Shown here one piece after another: positions 17,984 to 26,772 of a stretch of DNA of 64,000 bases. The notes below the pieces were generated by a model. It did not search any database, was not told the origin of the DNA, and saw nothing but the letters and a program-made list of their open reading frames with translations. The stretch comes from Myxococcales bacterium (GTDB taxonomy: Bacteria > Myxococcota_A > Polyangia > Polyangiales > Ga0077539): the NCBI GenBank assembly GCA_016793325.1, contig JAEUKI010000016.1, positions 41,680 to 105,679 on the forward strand. Reading direction: 5' to 3'. Position numbers and translations under genes: made by a program. The number at the start of each line of letters is the position of its first letter. Within the stretch, counting starts at the first letter, position 1.

Positions 17984-19372
17984 ATGGCACGAGTCATGCT
18001 GAGTCATCCTCGCGTGTCGCACATACTTGTCCTCGACGACGATCGCGCGATCCGTCGGACTCTGGAGAAATTTCTTTCGGGCGAAGGCTATCGCGTGACC
18101 ACGACGGCCGACGAACGCGAGGCCGTCGCCGCGGCGAGCGGGGTCGACGTCGTGCTGCTCGACCTCGGTCTCCCGACGGTGGACGGGCTCGACGTGCTCG
18201 AGCAGCTACGCAAGCTCGACGACGCGCCCACGGTGATCGTGGTGACGGCGCGCGACGACATGGACTCGACCGTGAAGGCCATCCAACGCGGAGCGTGGGA
18301 CTACGTCGTCAAGCCGCTCGACGTCGGTCGTATGCGGCTCACGCTGCGGCGCGCGATCGAAGCGCGCGACGCGACGCGGGCCCTGCGAATGCTGGTCGAA
18401 GACGGGGCGCGAGACATCGAGGCCGGCGGGATCATCGGGCAGAGCCCCGCGATGCGCGAGCTCTACAAGAGCATCGGCGCGATCTCGCTCAACCGCGCCT
18501 CGGTGCTCATCCTCGGCGAGAGCGGAACGGGCAAGGAGCTCGTCGCGCGCGCGATTCACCGAGCCAGCGCCGAGCGCGAGCGCCCCTTCGTCGCGGTCAA
18601 CTGCACCGCGTTCGCGAGGGAGCTGCTCGAGAGCGAGCTGTTCGGGCACGTGCGCGGAGCGTTTACCGGCGCGAACGCAGACCGCGCTGGGCGCTTCGAG
18701 CTCGCGGGCAACGGGACGCTCTTTCTCGACGAGATCGCAGAGATGCCTGTTGATTTGCAGGCCAAACTGCTGCGAGTCCTGCAGGAGCGCACCTTCGAAC
18801 GCGTCGGCGACGCCCGGCCCCTTCGGGTCAACGCGAGGATCGTCGCGGCCACGCATCGAGACTTGCCTGCGATGATCGCGCGGGGAGCGTTTCGTCAGGA
18901 CCTCTACTACCGGCTCAACGTCGTCGTGCTGCGGCTCGCTCCGCTGCGCGAGAGGCGCGAAGACATCGGGCTGCTGACGCGCGCGCTCCTCGCGCGGATC
19001 TCTCGCGAGATGCACAAGGACGTGCGCGCGGTGAGCGAAGAGGCCCTGTCGTTGCTCGAGCGCTACGACTGGCCGGGCAACGTTCGTGAGCTCGAAAACG
19101 TGCTCACGCGCGCGGTGGTGCTCTCTCGCGGCCCCGTGCTGACCGCGGATCTGTTGCCCCTCGACGCCGCCGACGAGCGCGCGCCGAACGGCGAAGAGCC
19201 TCGCGCGGACGACGCCGTGCTCACGCTGCGCGAGCTCGAGCGCCGCCACATCGCGCACGTCCTCGAGCTCACCCAGTGGAACAAGCGTCGCGCTTGTTCG
19301 CTGCTCGACATCTCTCGCCCGACGCTCGATCGCAAGATCGAGGACTTCTGCCTCGCGCGACAGGAGCGCTGA
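17984..19372 (+). CDS. NtrC-family sigma-54-dependent response regulator
   Basis: A 462-residue protein with the full three-domain NtrC layout. The receiver domain (residues 12-125) has the acidic pair DDD, the phospho-acceptor Asp60 in VVLLDLGLP and a VVKPLD Lys. The AAA+ domain (about 148-380) has Walker A GESGTGKE, an intact GAFTGA loop for sigma-54 contact, LFLDEIAEM and the arginine fingers. The Fis-type helix-turn-helix is at the C-terminus (TQWNKRRACSLLDISRPTLDRKIEDF). It should activate sigma-54 promoters when phosphorylated. The downstream histidine kinase gene begins five bases after its stop codon, so they are very likely partners. Confidence 0.96.
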   Translation: MARVMLSHPRVSHILVLDDDRAIRRTLEKFLSGEGYRVTTTADEREAVAAASGVDVVLLDLGLPTVDGLDVLEQLRKLDDAPTVIVVTARDDMDSTVKAIQRGAWDYVVKPLDVGRMRLTLRRAIEARDATRALRMLVEDGARDIEAGGIIGQSPAMRELYKSIGAISLNRASVLILGESGTGKELVARAIHRASAERERPFVAVNCTAFARELLESELFGHVRGAFTGANADRAGRFELAGNGTLFLDEIAEMPVDLQAKLLRVLQERTFERVGDARPLRVNARIVAATHRDLPAMIARGAFRQDLYYRLNVVVLRLAPLRERREDIGLLTRALLARISREMHKDVRAVSEEALSLLERYDWPGNVRELENVLTRAVVLSRGPVLTADLLPLDAADERAPNGEEPRADDAVLTLRELERRHIAHVLELTQWNKRRACSLLDISRPTLDRKIEDFCLARQER

Positions 19373-19377
19373 GGCCC

Positions 19378-21372
19378 TTGCTCGCGTTCGTCTTCGTCCT
19401 CGTCGCGGCCGTGTCGTTTCGTATGGCGTGGCTCGTCACGCGCGTGGCGCCCGAGCGCGACGACGCCCGAGCGCTCGCGGTGGTGTGCGCTGCGGACGCG
19501 GTCGCCGAGCTCTTTGCCGCGCACAACGCGTTCGAGGGCGTCCCGCTCGACACAGGCGGAGCGTCGGTCGCGGCGATGCACGCGGTCGTCGTCGCCTGCG
19601 CCTTCGTCGTGTTCAGCCGAACATTTGCTGGCGGAGCGCCCCTTCGACGCTCCTCGCTCTACGCGCTCGTGATCGCGGGCGCCGCCTCGCTCCTGCCGAT
19701 GAGCGTCGGCAGCGAGCGTCGCGTCGCGTTCGCGCTCCCCGTGCTGTTCGGGTTGCTCTGCGGCGTCACGTCGATCGTGATCCTGGCGCGTCGCTTTCGC
19801 GCCGCGACGCGGGGGGATCGCACGTCGATCGCGCTCATCTTGTTCGGGAGCCTGCTGCGCATGCTCGTCGCGTGGCTCGTGTTCTTTCGACGAGAAATCG
19901 ACGCGGTGTTGCCCGGCGCGGCGCTCGCGCTGATAGTCGCGCGACGCGCGGTGGTCCCCGTCGTCGCGGACATCCTCGCGTCGATGGCGCTCGCGCGCTC
20001 GCAGCTCTTTCGCGGGTGGAGCGCCGCGAGCAAGCTGGGGCTCTCCCTCGGGTTCGCCGTCGGAGCCGCGGCGCTCGCCGTGCTCGGGATCGAGTCCGCG
20101 CTGCGCTCGGCGTCGACGCCCGCGGCGCTGCGAGTGCTGCTGGCGGTGACCGCGGTCGTTCCCGTGCTCGTATACGTGTCGTGGAAGCGCGTCGAGAGCC
20201 GCGTCGAAGAGGCCCTCCTCGCGCCGCTCGACCCGTCGCGCGCGATGCGCCGCGAAGCGATCGAAGAGGTCGCCAAGGCGTCCACCGAGCCGCGCGATCG
20301 CGACGCGTTCGAGGCGCTCGCGTGCGCAGCGATCGCCCGCGTCACGAGCGCGAGCGCGACCTTTGTATCGACAGAGCCCGCAGCACGGCCGCCGTCGTTG
20401 TCCGCGCCCGTCGCCGCGCAGCTGTCCGCGACGAACGAGCGCTTCGTGCTTCGCGCAGAGCAACCCCTGGGCGATCCGCTGCGCGTCGCGGCCGAGCGAG
20501 ACGCGCCGTGGAGCGCGTTGATTCCCGTCAAGCGCGGGGGCGTCCTTCGCGGGGCCATCGCCATCGGCGAGGCCGATCTCGACCGCGGCGCGCTCGAGAC
20601 CGCGGCCACCATCGCCGATCAACTCGCGATGAGGCTCGAGCACGAGGCGCTCTTCGCTGAGCGAATGCGCATTCACTCCGAGCTCCTCGAGTCGCGACGG
20701 CTCGCGACGCTCGGGACCTTCGCCGCAGCGATCGCCCACGACATTCGAACGCCGCTCACCAGCGTCCAGCTCAACGTCCAGCTGCTCAAGGACAAGGTCA
20801 CGCTCGAAGAGGACGACATGGAGCACTTCGACATCGCGCTCGAAGAGCTGCAGCGGCTCGACTCGACCGTGGGCACCATCCTCGAGTACGCGCGGCCCGT
20901 GCAGCTCGTCGTCGTCGCGGTCGACGTCGACGAACTGCTGCGCGAGACGCTCGCGGCGATCGCGCCGGTGCTCGACGCGCAGCGCGTGCGGGTCGTGCGC
21001 GAGGATCCCGAGCGACCGATCGTTCTTCGCGGCGACGTTCAGAAGCTGCGACGCGTGCTGCAGAACCTCCTCGTCAACGCAGTCGAAGCGAGCCCCGAAG
21101 GGAGCACCGTCACCGTGCGCGCGGTCGAGCGCAGCGAGCACGTCGAGCTCTCGGTCCACGACGAAGGCCCTGGCGTTCGCGACGAAGAGCTCGCGAAGAT
21201 CTTCGAGCCCTTCTACACAACCCGCGCAGGCGGAACCGGGCTGGGCCTCGCCACCGTCGACCGCCTCGTTCGCGCGCACGGCGGCTCGGTGCGCGTACAC
21301 AACGACCCGCGTCGAGGAGCGATCTTCACGATCTCGCTCCCGATCGCGCCGATCGGTTGTAACGAGCCTTGA
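19378..21372 (+). CDS. membrane-bound sensor histidine kinase
   Basis: A 664-residue kinase, partner of the preceding regulator. The N-terminal 230 residues hold about seven hydrophobic segments (LLAFVFVLVAAVSFRMAWLV and others), a multi-pass sensor region. A GAF-like segment follows at about 290-400, then the dimerisation/phosphoacceptor helix AAIAHDIRTPLTSVQLNVQLL and the HATPase domain with N-box LLVNAVEAS, G1 DEGPGVRDEE and G2 GTGLGLATV. The frame is open from 19276 inside the regulator, but the TTG at 19378, 11 bases after AGGAG at 19362-19366, gives a start right after the regulator stop and is preferred. A CTG at 19369 is the alternative. The signal sensed is unknown. Confidence 0.93.
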   Translation: MLAFVFVLVAAVSFRMAWLVTRVAPERDDARALAVVCAADAVAELFAAHNAFEGVPLDTGGASVAAMHAVVVACAFVVFSRTFAGGAPLRRSSLYALVIAGAASLLPMSVGSERRVAFALPVLFGLLCGVTSIVILARRFRAATRGDRTSIALILFGSLLRMLVAWLVFFRREIDAVLPGAALALIVARRAVVPVVADILASMALARSQLFRGWSAASKLGLSLGFAVGAAALAVLGIESALRSASTPAALRVLLAVTAVVPVLVYVSWKRVESRVEEALLAPLDPSRAMRREAIEEVAKASTEPRDRDAFEALACAAIARVTSASATFVSTEPAARPPSLSAPVAAQLSATNERFVLRAEQPLGDPLRVAAERDAPWSALIPVKRGGVLRGAIAIGEADLDRGALETAATIADQLAMRLEHEALFAERMRIHSELLESRRLATLGTFAAAIAHDIRTPLTSVQLNVQLLKDKVTLEEDDMEHFDIALEELQRLDSTVGTILEYARPVQLVVVAVDVDELLRETLAAIAPVLDAQRVRVVREDPERPIVLRGDVQKLRRVLQNLLVNAVEASPEGSTVTVRAVERSEHVELSVHDEGPGVRDEELAKIFEPFYTTRAGGTGLGLATVDRLVRAHGGSVRVHNDPRRGAIFTISLPIAPIGCNEP

Positions 21373-21568
21373 CCATCGCTGGGTAACGAATCGTTGCACG
21401 GTCGACGGCGCAGCGCGACGACCAACGAATCAACCGGGATTCGACTGCGGTTCGTGACAACTTCCGAGACTGGCCCGCGCGTTGCTCCGGAGGCCGTCTC
21501 GCGAGCGACGAGTCGCAAGAGCGCTCGATCGCGACGCGAACACCATCGTCTCGGACGGAGGGAAAGTC

Positions 21569-23557
21569 ATGGCAGATCTCAGCGTTCTTCCTGGTCTTCA
21601 GCAGGTGATTCAGTGCGGATACAACAGCGTCCGCGGCAACTTCGCGGGCGAGCCCGTCTTCGCGCTCACGTTCACGAGCGGGCGGACCGTGGACTACGGT
21701 CCGTACGGAGAATCAAAGACGTACCTCGTGCCGGACGGCGTGGGGATCAACCTCGCCACGTCGGTGTTCGAGTCGTCGACGTGCGAAGTGCTCGAGACGA
21801 CGAGCGACTACGACTCGTACTTCTCGGCGTCGATGAGCGGCTCGATGAGCTACATGAGCTACAGCGCGTCGGTGAGCTCGTCGCTCGCGTTTCGCGGCTC
21901 GCTCTTTCAAAAGACGAGCACGACGTACGCCGTGAACTTCGGAGGAAACAAGGTGTACGCCGCGCAGCGCAACTTGCTCGGATCGCTGGACTCGAGCTTC
22001 GCGTCCGCGCTCGCAGCGCTTCCGCTCGACCCATCGACGCCGTCCGGACGCGAGGCGTACTTCGCCTTCTTCGACCTCTACGGGACGCACTACTTCGCCG
22101 ACGGAACCTTCGGCGCGTACTACACGATGCAGACCGAAATCGAAGAGACGCTCTACGAAGAGTCGTCCGAGCAAGACATCACCGCGGCCGTCGACGCGGC
22201 GTACAACTCCGCGACCTCGAACGGCAAGATGTCCGTGTCCGTGCAGAGCACGAACTCGTCTTTTCTTCAGGAGAATTCCAGCTCGTTCGCGTTCAAGTTC
22301 TTCACCAACGGCGGCGACGGGAGCGCGGGCTCGGAGGACATCGCGACCTTCAACAAGTCCGCGTACTACAACCCCATCGTCTTGCTCGACCTCACGGGCT
22401 TCACGCCTGCCACGGTCAAGCCGCTGTCCGACCTCATCGCGCAGGGCTCGGAGCACGACGCGCGCGTCGACGCGTTTACCAACGCGCTTCACGACTACAT
22501 CGACCTCGCGTGCGACGCAGAAGGCCTCATCGCGAGCCCGCGCGCGATGAACGCAGCGGAGGTCTACACCGCGACCAACGACGGCTTCGTGCTGGGCTAC
22601 ATCCAGCGCGGCGTCGACAGCAGCGGAAACCAAACCGACGGCGACCGCGCGTACCTCACGTGCGCGATGGACATCGTCAACAGCACGTCGGACACCCCGA
22701 AGACCATCCGCGGCGCGGCGTCGATGCACTACGACAGCCGCGACGACTCGCGCATCTGGTGCTCGAGCTTCGCGACGCCCGTGCGCAAAGGCGACCGCTG
22801 GCAAGCGACGTACAAGATCACGAAGAAGAGCCCCACCGCGGCGGTGACGTTCGTTCCGTTGACGTTGCCCGACGACGTCGCGTTCGGGTCGTGGCAGACG
22901 CTCTCGCCGACGACGTACACGATGACGCAGCCGGGCTTCGTGGTCGGCATCGTCGATTGCTACAACAGCAGCGGCAACGACACGCGCGGGTATCTCCAAG
23001 CGATGCTCCAGCTTCAACCAGACACGCCGCTGCAAATCGGAACGGCGACCTCCGCGCACTACGACCCCGACAGCGACGACTACGTGCAGACCAACAGCTT
23101 CTGCATGCCCGTCCCCGCGGGGCACACCTTCTCGCTCTTGTCCGTGGCCTCCAAGGGCACACCGTCGATCAACGCGTACTGGTTGCCCCTGACCGCGACG
23201 TCGTGCGAGGTCCAGTCGGTGCAAACGTCCTCGGTCAACGTCGTGCACACCGCGGATACAGACGGATTTTTGCTGCTGTTTCTCAACTGCGGCAAGGACG
23301 GCAGCCGCGGTCGCGTGATCGCGTACACAAGCGACGACGACTCGTTGCTCGCGGACGCAACCACGCGCTCGCAGCTCGTCCCCAAGGCCGAGACCTCGGC
23401 GCACTTCGACAAGGACGACGATCGATGGGTGCCGTTTCAGTCGGTCCTCGTCCCGATCGGAAAGGGGCTCTCGTTCTACGCGGACTACGCCGCGGTCGAT
23501 GGATCTCCGTCGGTGACTGCGTACTGGATCCCCATCGTCCCCAAAGAGCCGGAGTGA
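21569..23557 (+). CDS. MACPF/CDC pore-forming protein with three C-terminal repeats
   Basis: A 662-residue protein. Residues about 1-325 form a MACPF domain: the signature FDLYGTHYF at 168-176 matches [YW]-G-[TS]-H-[FY], and two Ser-rich alternating stretches (about 84-112 and 205-245) fit the two TMH clusters that unfold into membrane hairpins. Residues about 332-656 are three tandem repeats of about 95 residues, each with a DGF-type first strand, an AHYD or AHFD turn, a (T/L)P(V/I)xxG step and an ending such as AYWLPL. Repeats of this kind usually make a beta-prism or lectin-like targeting domain. No signal peptide is seen, so release would be by lysis or a dedicated machine. The ATG has GGAGG seven bases upstream. 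Prey or competitor killing is an inference. Confidence 0.88.
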   Translation: MADLSVLPGLQQVIQCGYNSVRGNFAGEPVFALTFTSGRTVDYGPYGESKTYLVPDGVGINLATSVFESSTCEVLETTSDYDSYFSASMSGSMSYMSYSASVSSSLAFRGSLFQKTSTTYAVNFGGNKVYAAQRNLLGSLDSSFASALAALPLDPSTPSGREAYFAFFDLYGTHYFADGTFGAYYTMQTEIEETLYEESSEQDITAAVDAAYNSATSNGKMSVSVQSTNSSFLQENSSSFAFKFFTNGGDGSAGSEDIATFNKSAYYNPIVLLDLTGFTPATVKPLSDLIAQGSEHDARVDAFTNALHDYIDLACDAEGLIASPRAMNAAEVYTATNDGFVLGYIQRGVDSSGNQTDGDRAYLTCAMDIVNSTSDTPKTIRGAASMHYDSRDDSRIWCSSFATPVRKGDRWQATYKITKKSPTAAVTFVPLTLPDDVAFGSWQTLSPTTYTMTQPGFVVGIVDCYNSSGNDTRGYLQAMLQLQPDTPLQIGTATSAHYDPDSDDYVQTNSFCMPVPAGHTFSLLSVASKGTPSINAYWLPLTATSCEVQSVQTSSVNVVHTADTDGFLLLFLNCGKDGSRGRVIAYTSDDDSLLADATTRSQLVPKAETSAHFDKDDDRWVPFQSVLVPIGKGLSFYADYAAVDGSPSVTAYWIPIVPKEPE

Positions 23558-23594
23558 GCTCGCGTCGAGCCCGTCCCTATCGTACGATTTCCCT

Positions 23595-23806
23595 GTGAAT
23601 CGAGCGTGGGCGTGGGTAGGGCTCGTTTCGCTGCATGGGTGCAGCGCGGCGCGCGCGACGGGGTCGGCGTCGAGGTTCACCACGGCACGACGTGCGCGAT
23701 CGACGCTGCGGGAGCGCTGCGCTGCATCGGTGCGAGTCGTTTTTGCGACTCGGGCGCGCCCGCGCAGTGGTCTGCGCGGACGTTTTATCCGATGCGTTGG
23801 GAGTGA
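23595..23806 (+). pseudogene. decayed lipoprotein fragment with one RCC1-like repeat
   Basis: A GTG at 23595 starts a signal-peptide-like run ending SLHGC (lipobox). Two frames over, the same stretch reads HHGTTCAIDAAGALRCIG, which fits one repeat of the RCC1-type lipoproteins common in myxobacteria (hxTCAxxxxGxxxCWG). The two halves make sense only if a frameshift separates them, and the protein stops after that repeat, whereas such lipoproteins usually carry many. I read it as a truncated, frameshifted remnant. Confidence 0.4.
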
Positions 23807-23816
23807 CCCGACGCAG

Positions 23817-24494
23817 TCAAAACGCGTCTTCGCCGACGACGACCGAGCACCCTCCACCAGGAATGCACGCGGACCCACAACAACTCCCGCCGCCCGCCGC
23901 GGGACAAATCAGCATCGGAAACGGGCACCGCGCGCACATTCCGCGCGCGCAGTAGCTGTCGACGACCCCGCACGCGGCGCCGCAGCTGCCGCAGTTGTTC
24001 GAGTCGTTGTTGGTGTTCGTGCAGACGCCTCGGCAAATGATCTCCCCGACGGGGCAACCGCTCGACGTCGAATCGTTGGGCACATCCGGGCGACCTGCGT
24101 CCGTCGCGCTGCCGCTATCCGCGCGGGCATCGGCTCGCACATCGACGCCCGAATCGACGCCCGAGTCCCGCGGCGAAGGGGGCCCCGAGTCCAAACCCGT
24201 ATCGTGCGGCGTCGCGACGTCGACGAGCGCGTCGAGCTCGGTCGCGTCGGCGCCGACGATGTCGGGCCTCAGCGAGGCGTCGGGCAACACGGGATCGACC
24301 CGATCGAACTCCGAGCCGTCCGCTGGTACATCGCCGTCCCGAACGACGATCGAGCCGTCCGATGCGCTGCCATCGCTCGCTGCGGTCGCGTCCATCGCCG
24401 CGAGCGGCCGAAAGAACTGCGGCTCGAGCGCGAGCGCGCAGCCGCACAGCGAGGCCGCAGCGACGAAGAGCGCGAGGGCTTTCGATTTCGCCAT
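23817..24494 (-). CDS. Cys-rich secreted lipoprotein
   Basis: A 225-residue predicted lipoprotein: the signal peptide LALFVAAASLCGC gives a lipidated Cys near residue 19. Residues 35-145 are a long Asp/Ser/Val/Ala-rich disordered spacer. The C-terminal 75 residues are Cys-rich and carry the motif C-x3-CRGVCTNTNNDSNNCGSCGAAC, a Cys-loop motif repeated in many myxobacterial surface proteins; its role is unknown. It ends close to the decayed RCC1 fragment and is preceded by another lipoprotein gene on the same strand 53 bases upstream. Confidence 0.82.
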   Translation of the reverse strand: MAKSKALALFVAAASLCGCALALEPQFFRPLAAMDATAASDGSASDGSIVVRDGDVPADGSEFDRVDPVLPDASLRPDIVGADATELDALVDVATPHDTGLDSGPPSPRDSGVDSGVDVRADARADSGSATDAGRPDVPNDSTSSGCPVGEIICRGVCTNTNNDSNNCGSCGAACGVVDSYCARGMCARCPFPMLICPAAGGGSCCGSACIPGGGCSVVVGEDAF

Positions 24495-24547
24495 CGCGAA
24501 GGTTATGACACCCGAGCGTCAGGGCTCCAAATGATCGGGCGAGCGCG

Positions 24548-24946
24548 TCAGGCGCTCGGGCACGAGCCGTAGCGGCGCGTCCCGTCGAGATAGATGGACA
24601 GCCCGAACATGCAGGCCCGTTGCACCCATTGGCAGCACTCGGCGTGCGCGCCGACGCATTCGCCCGAGCTGTAACTCGTCCGACAATACGCTGGCGGAAA
24701 CGGCTGACACGTCGCCATGCTGCCTGCGGCAGAGGGGGGAGTACGAGGCCTGCCACCGGGGATATCCGCGCCGCCGCCGGGCGCAGCGACGCAGATCCCG
24801 TCACACGCGGCGCCGTTGCACGGCACCGACGCGACAGGCGGATCGCGCGCGAAGGGCCCGCCGTCACCACCCGGTGACGCCAAAGCGCCGCATCCAGCGA
24901 TCGCGGTTGCGACGACCGCCGACAACACCAAGTACATGCTCTTCAT
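24548..24946 (-). CDS. small Cys-rich lipoprotein of unknown function
   Basis: A 132-residue protein with signal peptide MKSMYLVLSAVVATAIAGC (Cys19 lipidated). The mature part is Gly/Pro-rich with ten further Cys residues, in pairs such as CNGAACDGIC and AECCQWVQRAC, which suggests a small disulfide-stabilised domain. The family is not recognised. It lies 53 bases upstream of the next lipoprotein gene, possibly in one transcript. A strong hairpin (25002-25021) sits about 55 bases upstream of its start. Confidence 0.75.
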   Translation of the reverse strand: MKSMYLVLSAVVATAIAGCGALASPGGDGGPFARDPPVASVPCNGAACDGICVAAPGGGADIPGGRPRTPPSAAGSMATCQPFPPAYCRTSYSSGECVGAHAECCQWVQRACMFGLSIYLDGTRRYGSCPSA

Positions 24947-25001
24947 CGATGACCTCGATTCGGAGCGAGCATCACATGTTCATGACGAGCCTTGAGAGGG
25001 C

Positions 25002-25021
25002 GTTCACGGCCAGCCGTGAAC
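25002..25021. other. 9-bp-stem inverted repeat
   Basis: GTTCACGGC, CA, GCCGTGAAC forms a perfect hairpin in the 259-base gap between the esterase stop and the small lipoprotein start (both minus strand). No T-run follows on the minus strand, so a standard terminator is unlikely. It could be an operator for the lipoprotein gene. Nothing else stands out in the gap. Confidence 0.45.
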
Positions 25022-25205
25022 ATTTGGATCGCGATCCCCCGCGATCGACCCTGTGATTGCAGCGCGTTGCCGAGCTGCGCGTTGTGCTGCGCGGTGTCGT
25101 TCGACGCTTCGCAGGGGATCCCGACCGTCGCGCGGTTGCCCGCGCCTGGCCGTCGTTGTAGCGACAGCGAAGCTCTCGAACGCGGCTCGAACGACGTTCT
25201 TCTGC

Positions 25206-26693
25206 CTACCAGGTCCCCGTGAAGGAGCCTGCAGCGGGCTCGTAGCGCAAAACGCCCGCGGCGTTGATGCGATACGACAAGACGAACTCCACCGGCCGCG
25301 CGACGCTGTTGAAGTCGTTGCGCGAGTATTGGGCGCCGTGGACGCCACCACGCGTCTCGAAGACGACCACGCGCGCAGGCGAGGCCGCGAACGTCGTTGT
25401 GCGCACGGACGTAAAGACGCCCTCCATCGTCGTCGCCAACGTCGGGGCGCCAGCGCCTGACGCGACAGCGTAGTCGACCCAACGACGATGCGAGTCGTCT
25501 GCTGCGATCACGCGACCGCTGTCGGGAGAGTTCACGGAGTATGTTCCTCCCGCGACGCCGTACGGCATTCGTGAGTCGCCGTTGATCGTGGGCGACGAGC
25601 ACCCGTAGCGAGCGCACTGCGGAGTGTCGACGCCGTTCGCGACGAAGAACGCGATGGAGACGGCTCGATCTCCGCGCGTCGGACAGAGCTCGCGCCCGCT
25701 CAGACCGCGATGGATCGCCTCGGGCATCGCGGCGATTTGCACAGAAAACGCGGCGATCCGACCCAGCCGCGGCGTGCGCGGGTCGGCCGCGTGGCAGGCG
25801 ATTCGCTGAGCCATCATCCCGCCGTTCGACACGCCGATGAGCCCGACACGCTCGGGGTCGACGTCGGGTCGCAGCAAGAGAACCTCGAGCACATGATCGA
25901 TGAACCCCACGTCGTCTCGATGTTCTGCGTCGCCGATCTGTCCAGGCGAAGGAACGCGCCCGTCTTCCCAGTGCTGCCCGTTTGTCGAAGCGGGATCGCT
26001 CGGGTCGTCCTTCACGCCGTCAGGAAGCACCAGGATGTACGGCTGGCTCGAGGTCACCGAGACCATCGGCGCGACGCACGGCTGGCCCGCGCGGTCTTCG
26101 AACCGTTGCGCGTACAACGGAGGGCTGCCGAGCGAGAGCTGACAGTTCGCCGTATTGCGGCGCCACGAAACCGCGCGACCGTCCGCGAGCTCGTCGTAGC
26201 TGCGGGCGAGCTGCTCGAGCGCCGCGTTGGACGTCGAAGGCGCGCCGCCGTGAAGCATCACCACGAGCGGAACCCTCCCTGTCACCCGCGACGGCACGTA
26301 CACGTGAAACGTCCGCGTGCGCGTCCGCCCGTCACGCGTCTCTTGGCTGGTCATTCGAGTGACCGTTCCCGCGGTGGAGGGAGGCCACGAGGCGCAATCG
26401 ACGTCGGTCGATGGACAGGTTTCTGGCGCAGAGGAGACGAAGCGAAAGCCGTTCGAAGCGGCCGCGACGTCCGCAGCAGGCGGCGCGTCCCGAGGAGCGA
26501 TCACGTCGGTCGCATCCTGCGATTCGACGACGTCGCTCGCGTCAGGCGCGATGGACACGGGCGCTCCACACGCGGCGAGCCAGACCGCAGAGAGAACTGC
26601 GCCGAGCCGCAGCGCGCGGAAGCCAGACTTCGGACTCGGCGACCGGGCGACGGCATCGCCGACGACCGTGGGGGTGCTCGTGGTGTTGGTCAT
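25206..26693 (-). CDS. LpqC-like (PHB depolymerase family) esterase lipoprotein
   Basis: A 495-residue exported esterase. A hydrophobic signal at about 28-42 ends AVWLAAC (Cys42 lipobox), followed by an Asp/Val/Ala-rich spacer. The catalytic domain starts near residue 120 (RTFHVYVPSRVTGRVPLVVMLHGG, with the oxyanion HGG) and has the nucleophile elbow IGVSNGGMMAQRIAC (GxSxG). A later Asp in the segment around residues 400-430 and the His in ETRGGVHGAQ complete a plausible triad. The family (COG3509) hydrolyses polyhydroxybutyrate oligomers or feruloyl-type esters. An insert between HGG and the Ser (residues 160-270) is longer than usual. The 27 residues before the signal may be a false extension. 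Confidence 0.85.
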   Translation of the reverse strand: MTNTTSTPTVVGDAVARSPSPKSGFRALRLGAVLSAVWLAACGAPVSIAPDASDVVESQDATDVIAPRDAPPAADVAAASNGFRFVSSAPETCPSTDVDCASWPPSTAGTVTRMTSQETRDGRTRTRTFHVYVPSRVTGRVPLVVMLHGGAPSTSNAALEQLARSYDELADGRAVSWRRNTANCQLSLGSPPLYAQRFEDRAGQPCVAPMVSVTSSQPYILVLPDGVKDDPSDPASTNGQHWEDGRVPSPGQIGDAEHRDDVGFIDHVLEVLLLRPDVDPERVGLIGVSNGGMMAQRIACHAADPRTPRLGRIAAFSVQIAAMPEAIHRGLSGRELCPTRGDRAVSIAFFVANGVDTPQCARYGCSSPTINGDSRMPYGVAGGTYSVNSPDSGRVIAADDSHRRWVDYAVASGAGAPTLATTMEGVFTSVRTTTFAASPARVVVFETRGGVHGAQYSRNDFNSVARPVEFVLSYRINAAGVLRYEPAAGSFTGTW

Positions 26694-26772
26694 ACGACCA
26701 GCTCAGACGAACACACCCCACGCGATCCTACGGAAGAAAACGCAACCCGCGCCGCGTCGCACGAGAGAGGGC

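Noticed and set aside
19063..21399. 778-residue ORF opposite the kinase and regulator
   Set aside because: Arg/Glu/His-rich shadow frame with no domain; the plus strand is a clear two-component pair.
25002..25021. Hairpin as a terminator of the esterase gene
   Set aside because: It lies about 185 bases after the stop codon without a T-run; reported only as an inverted repeat.
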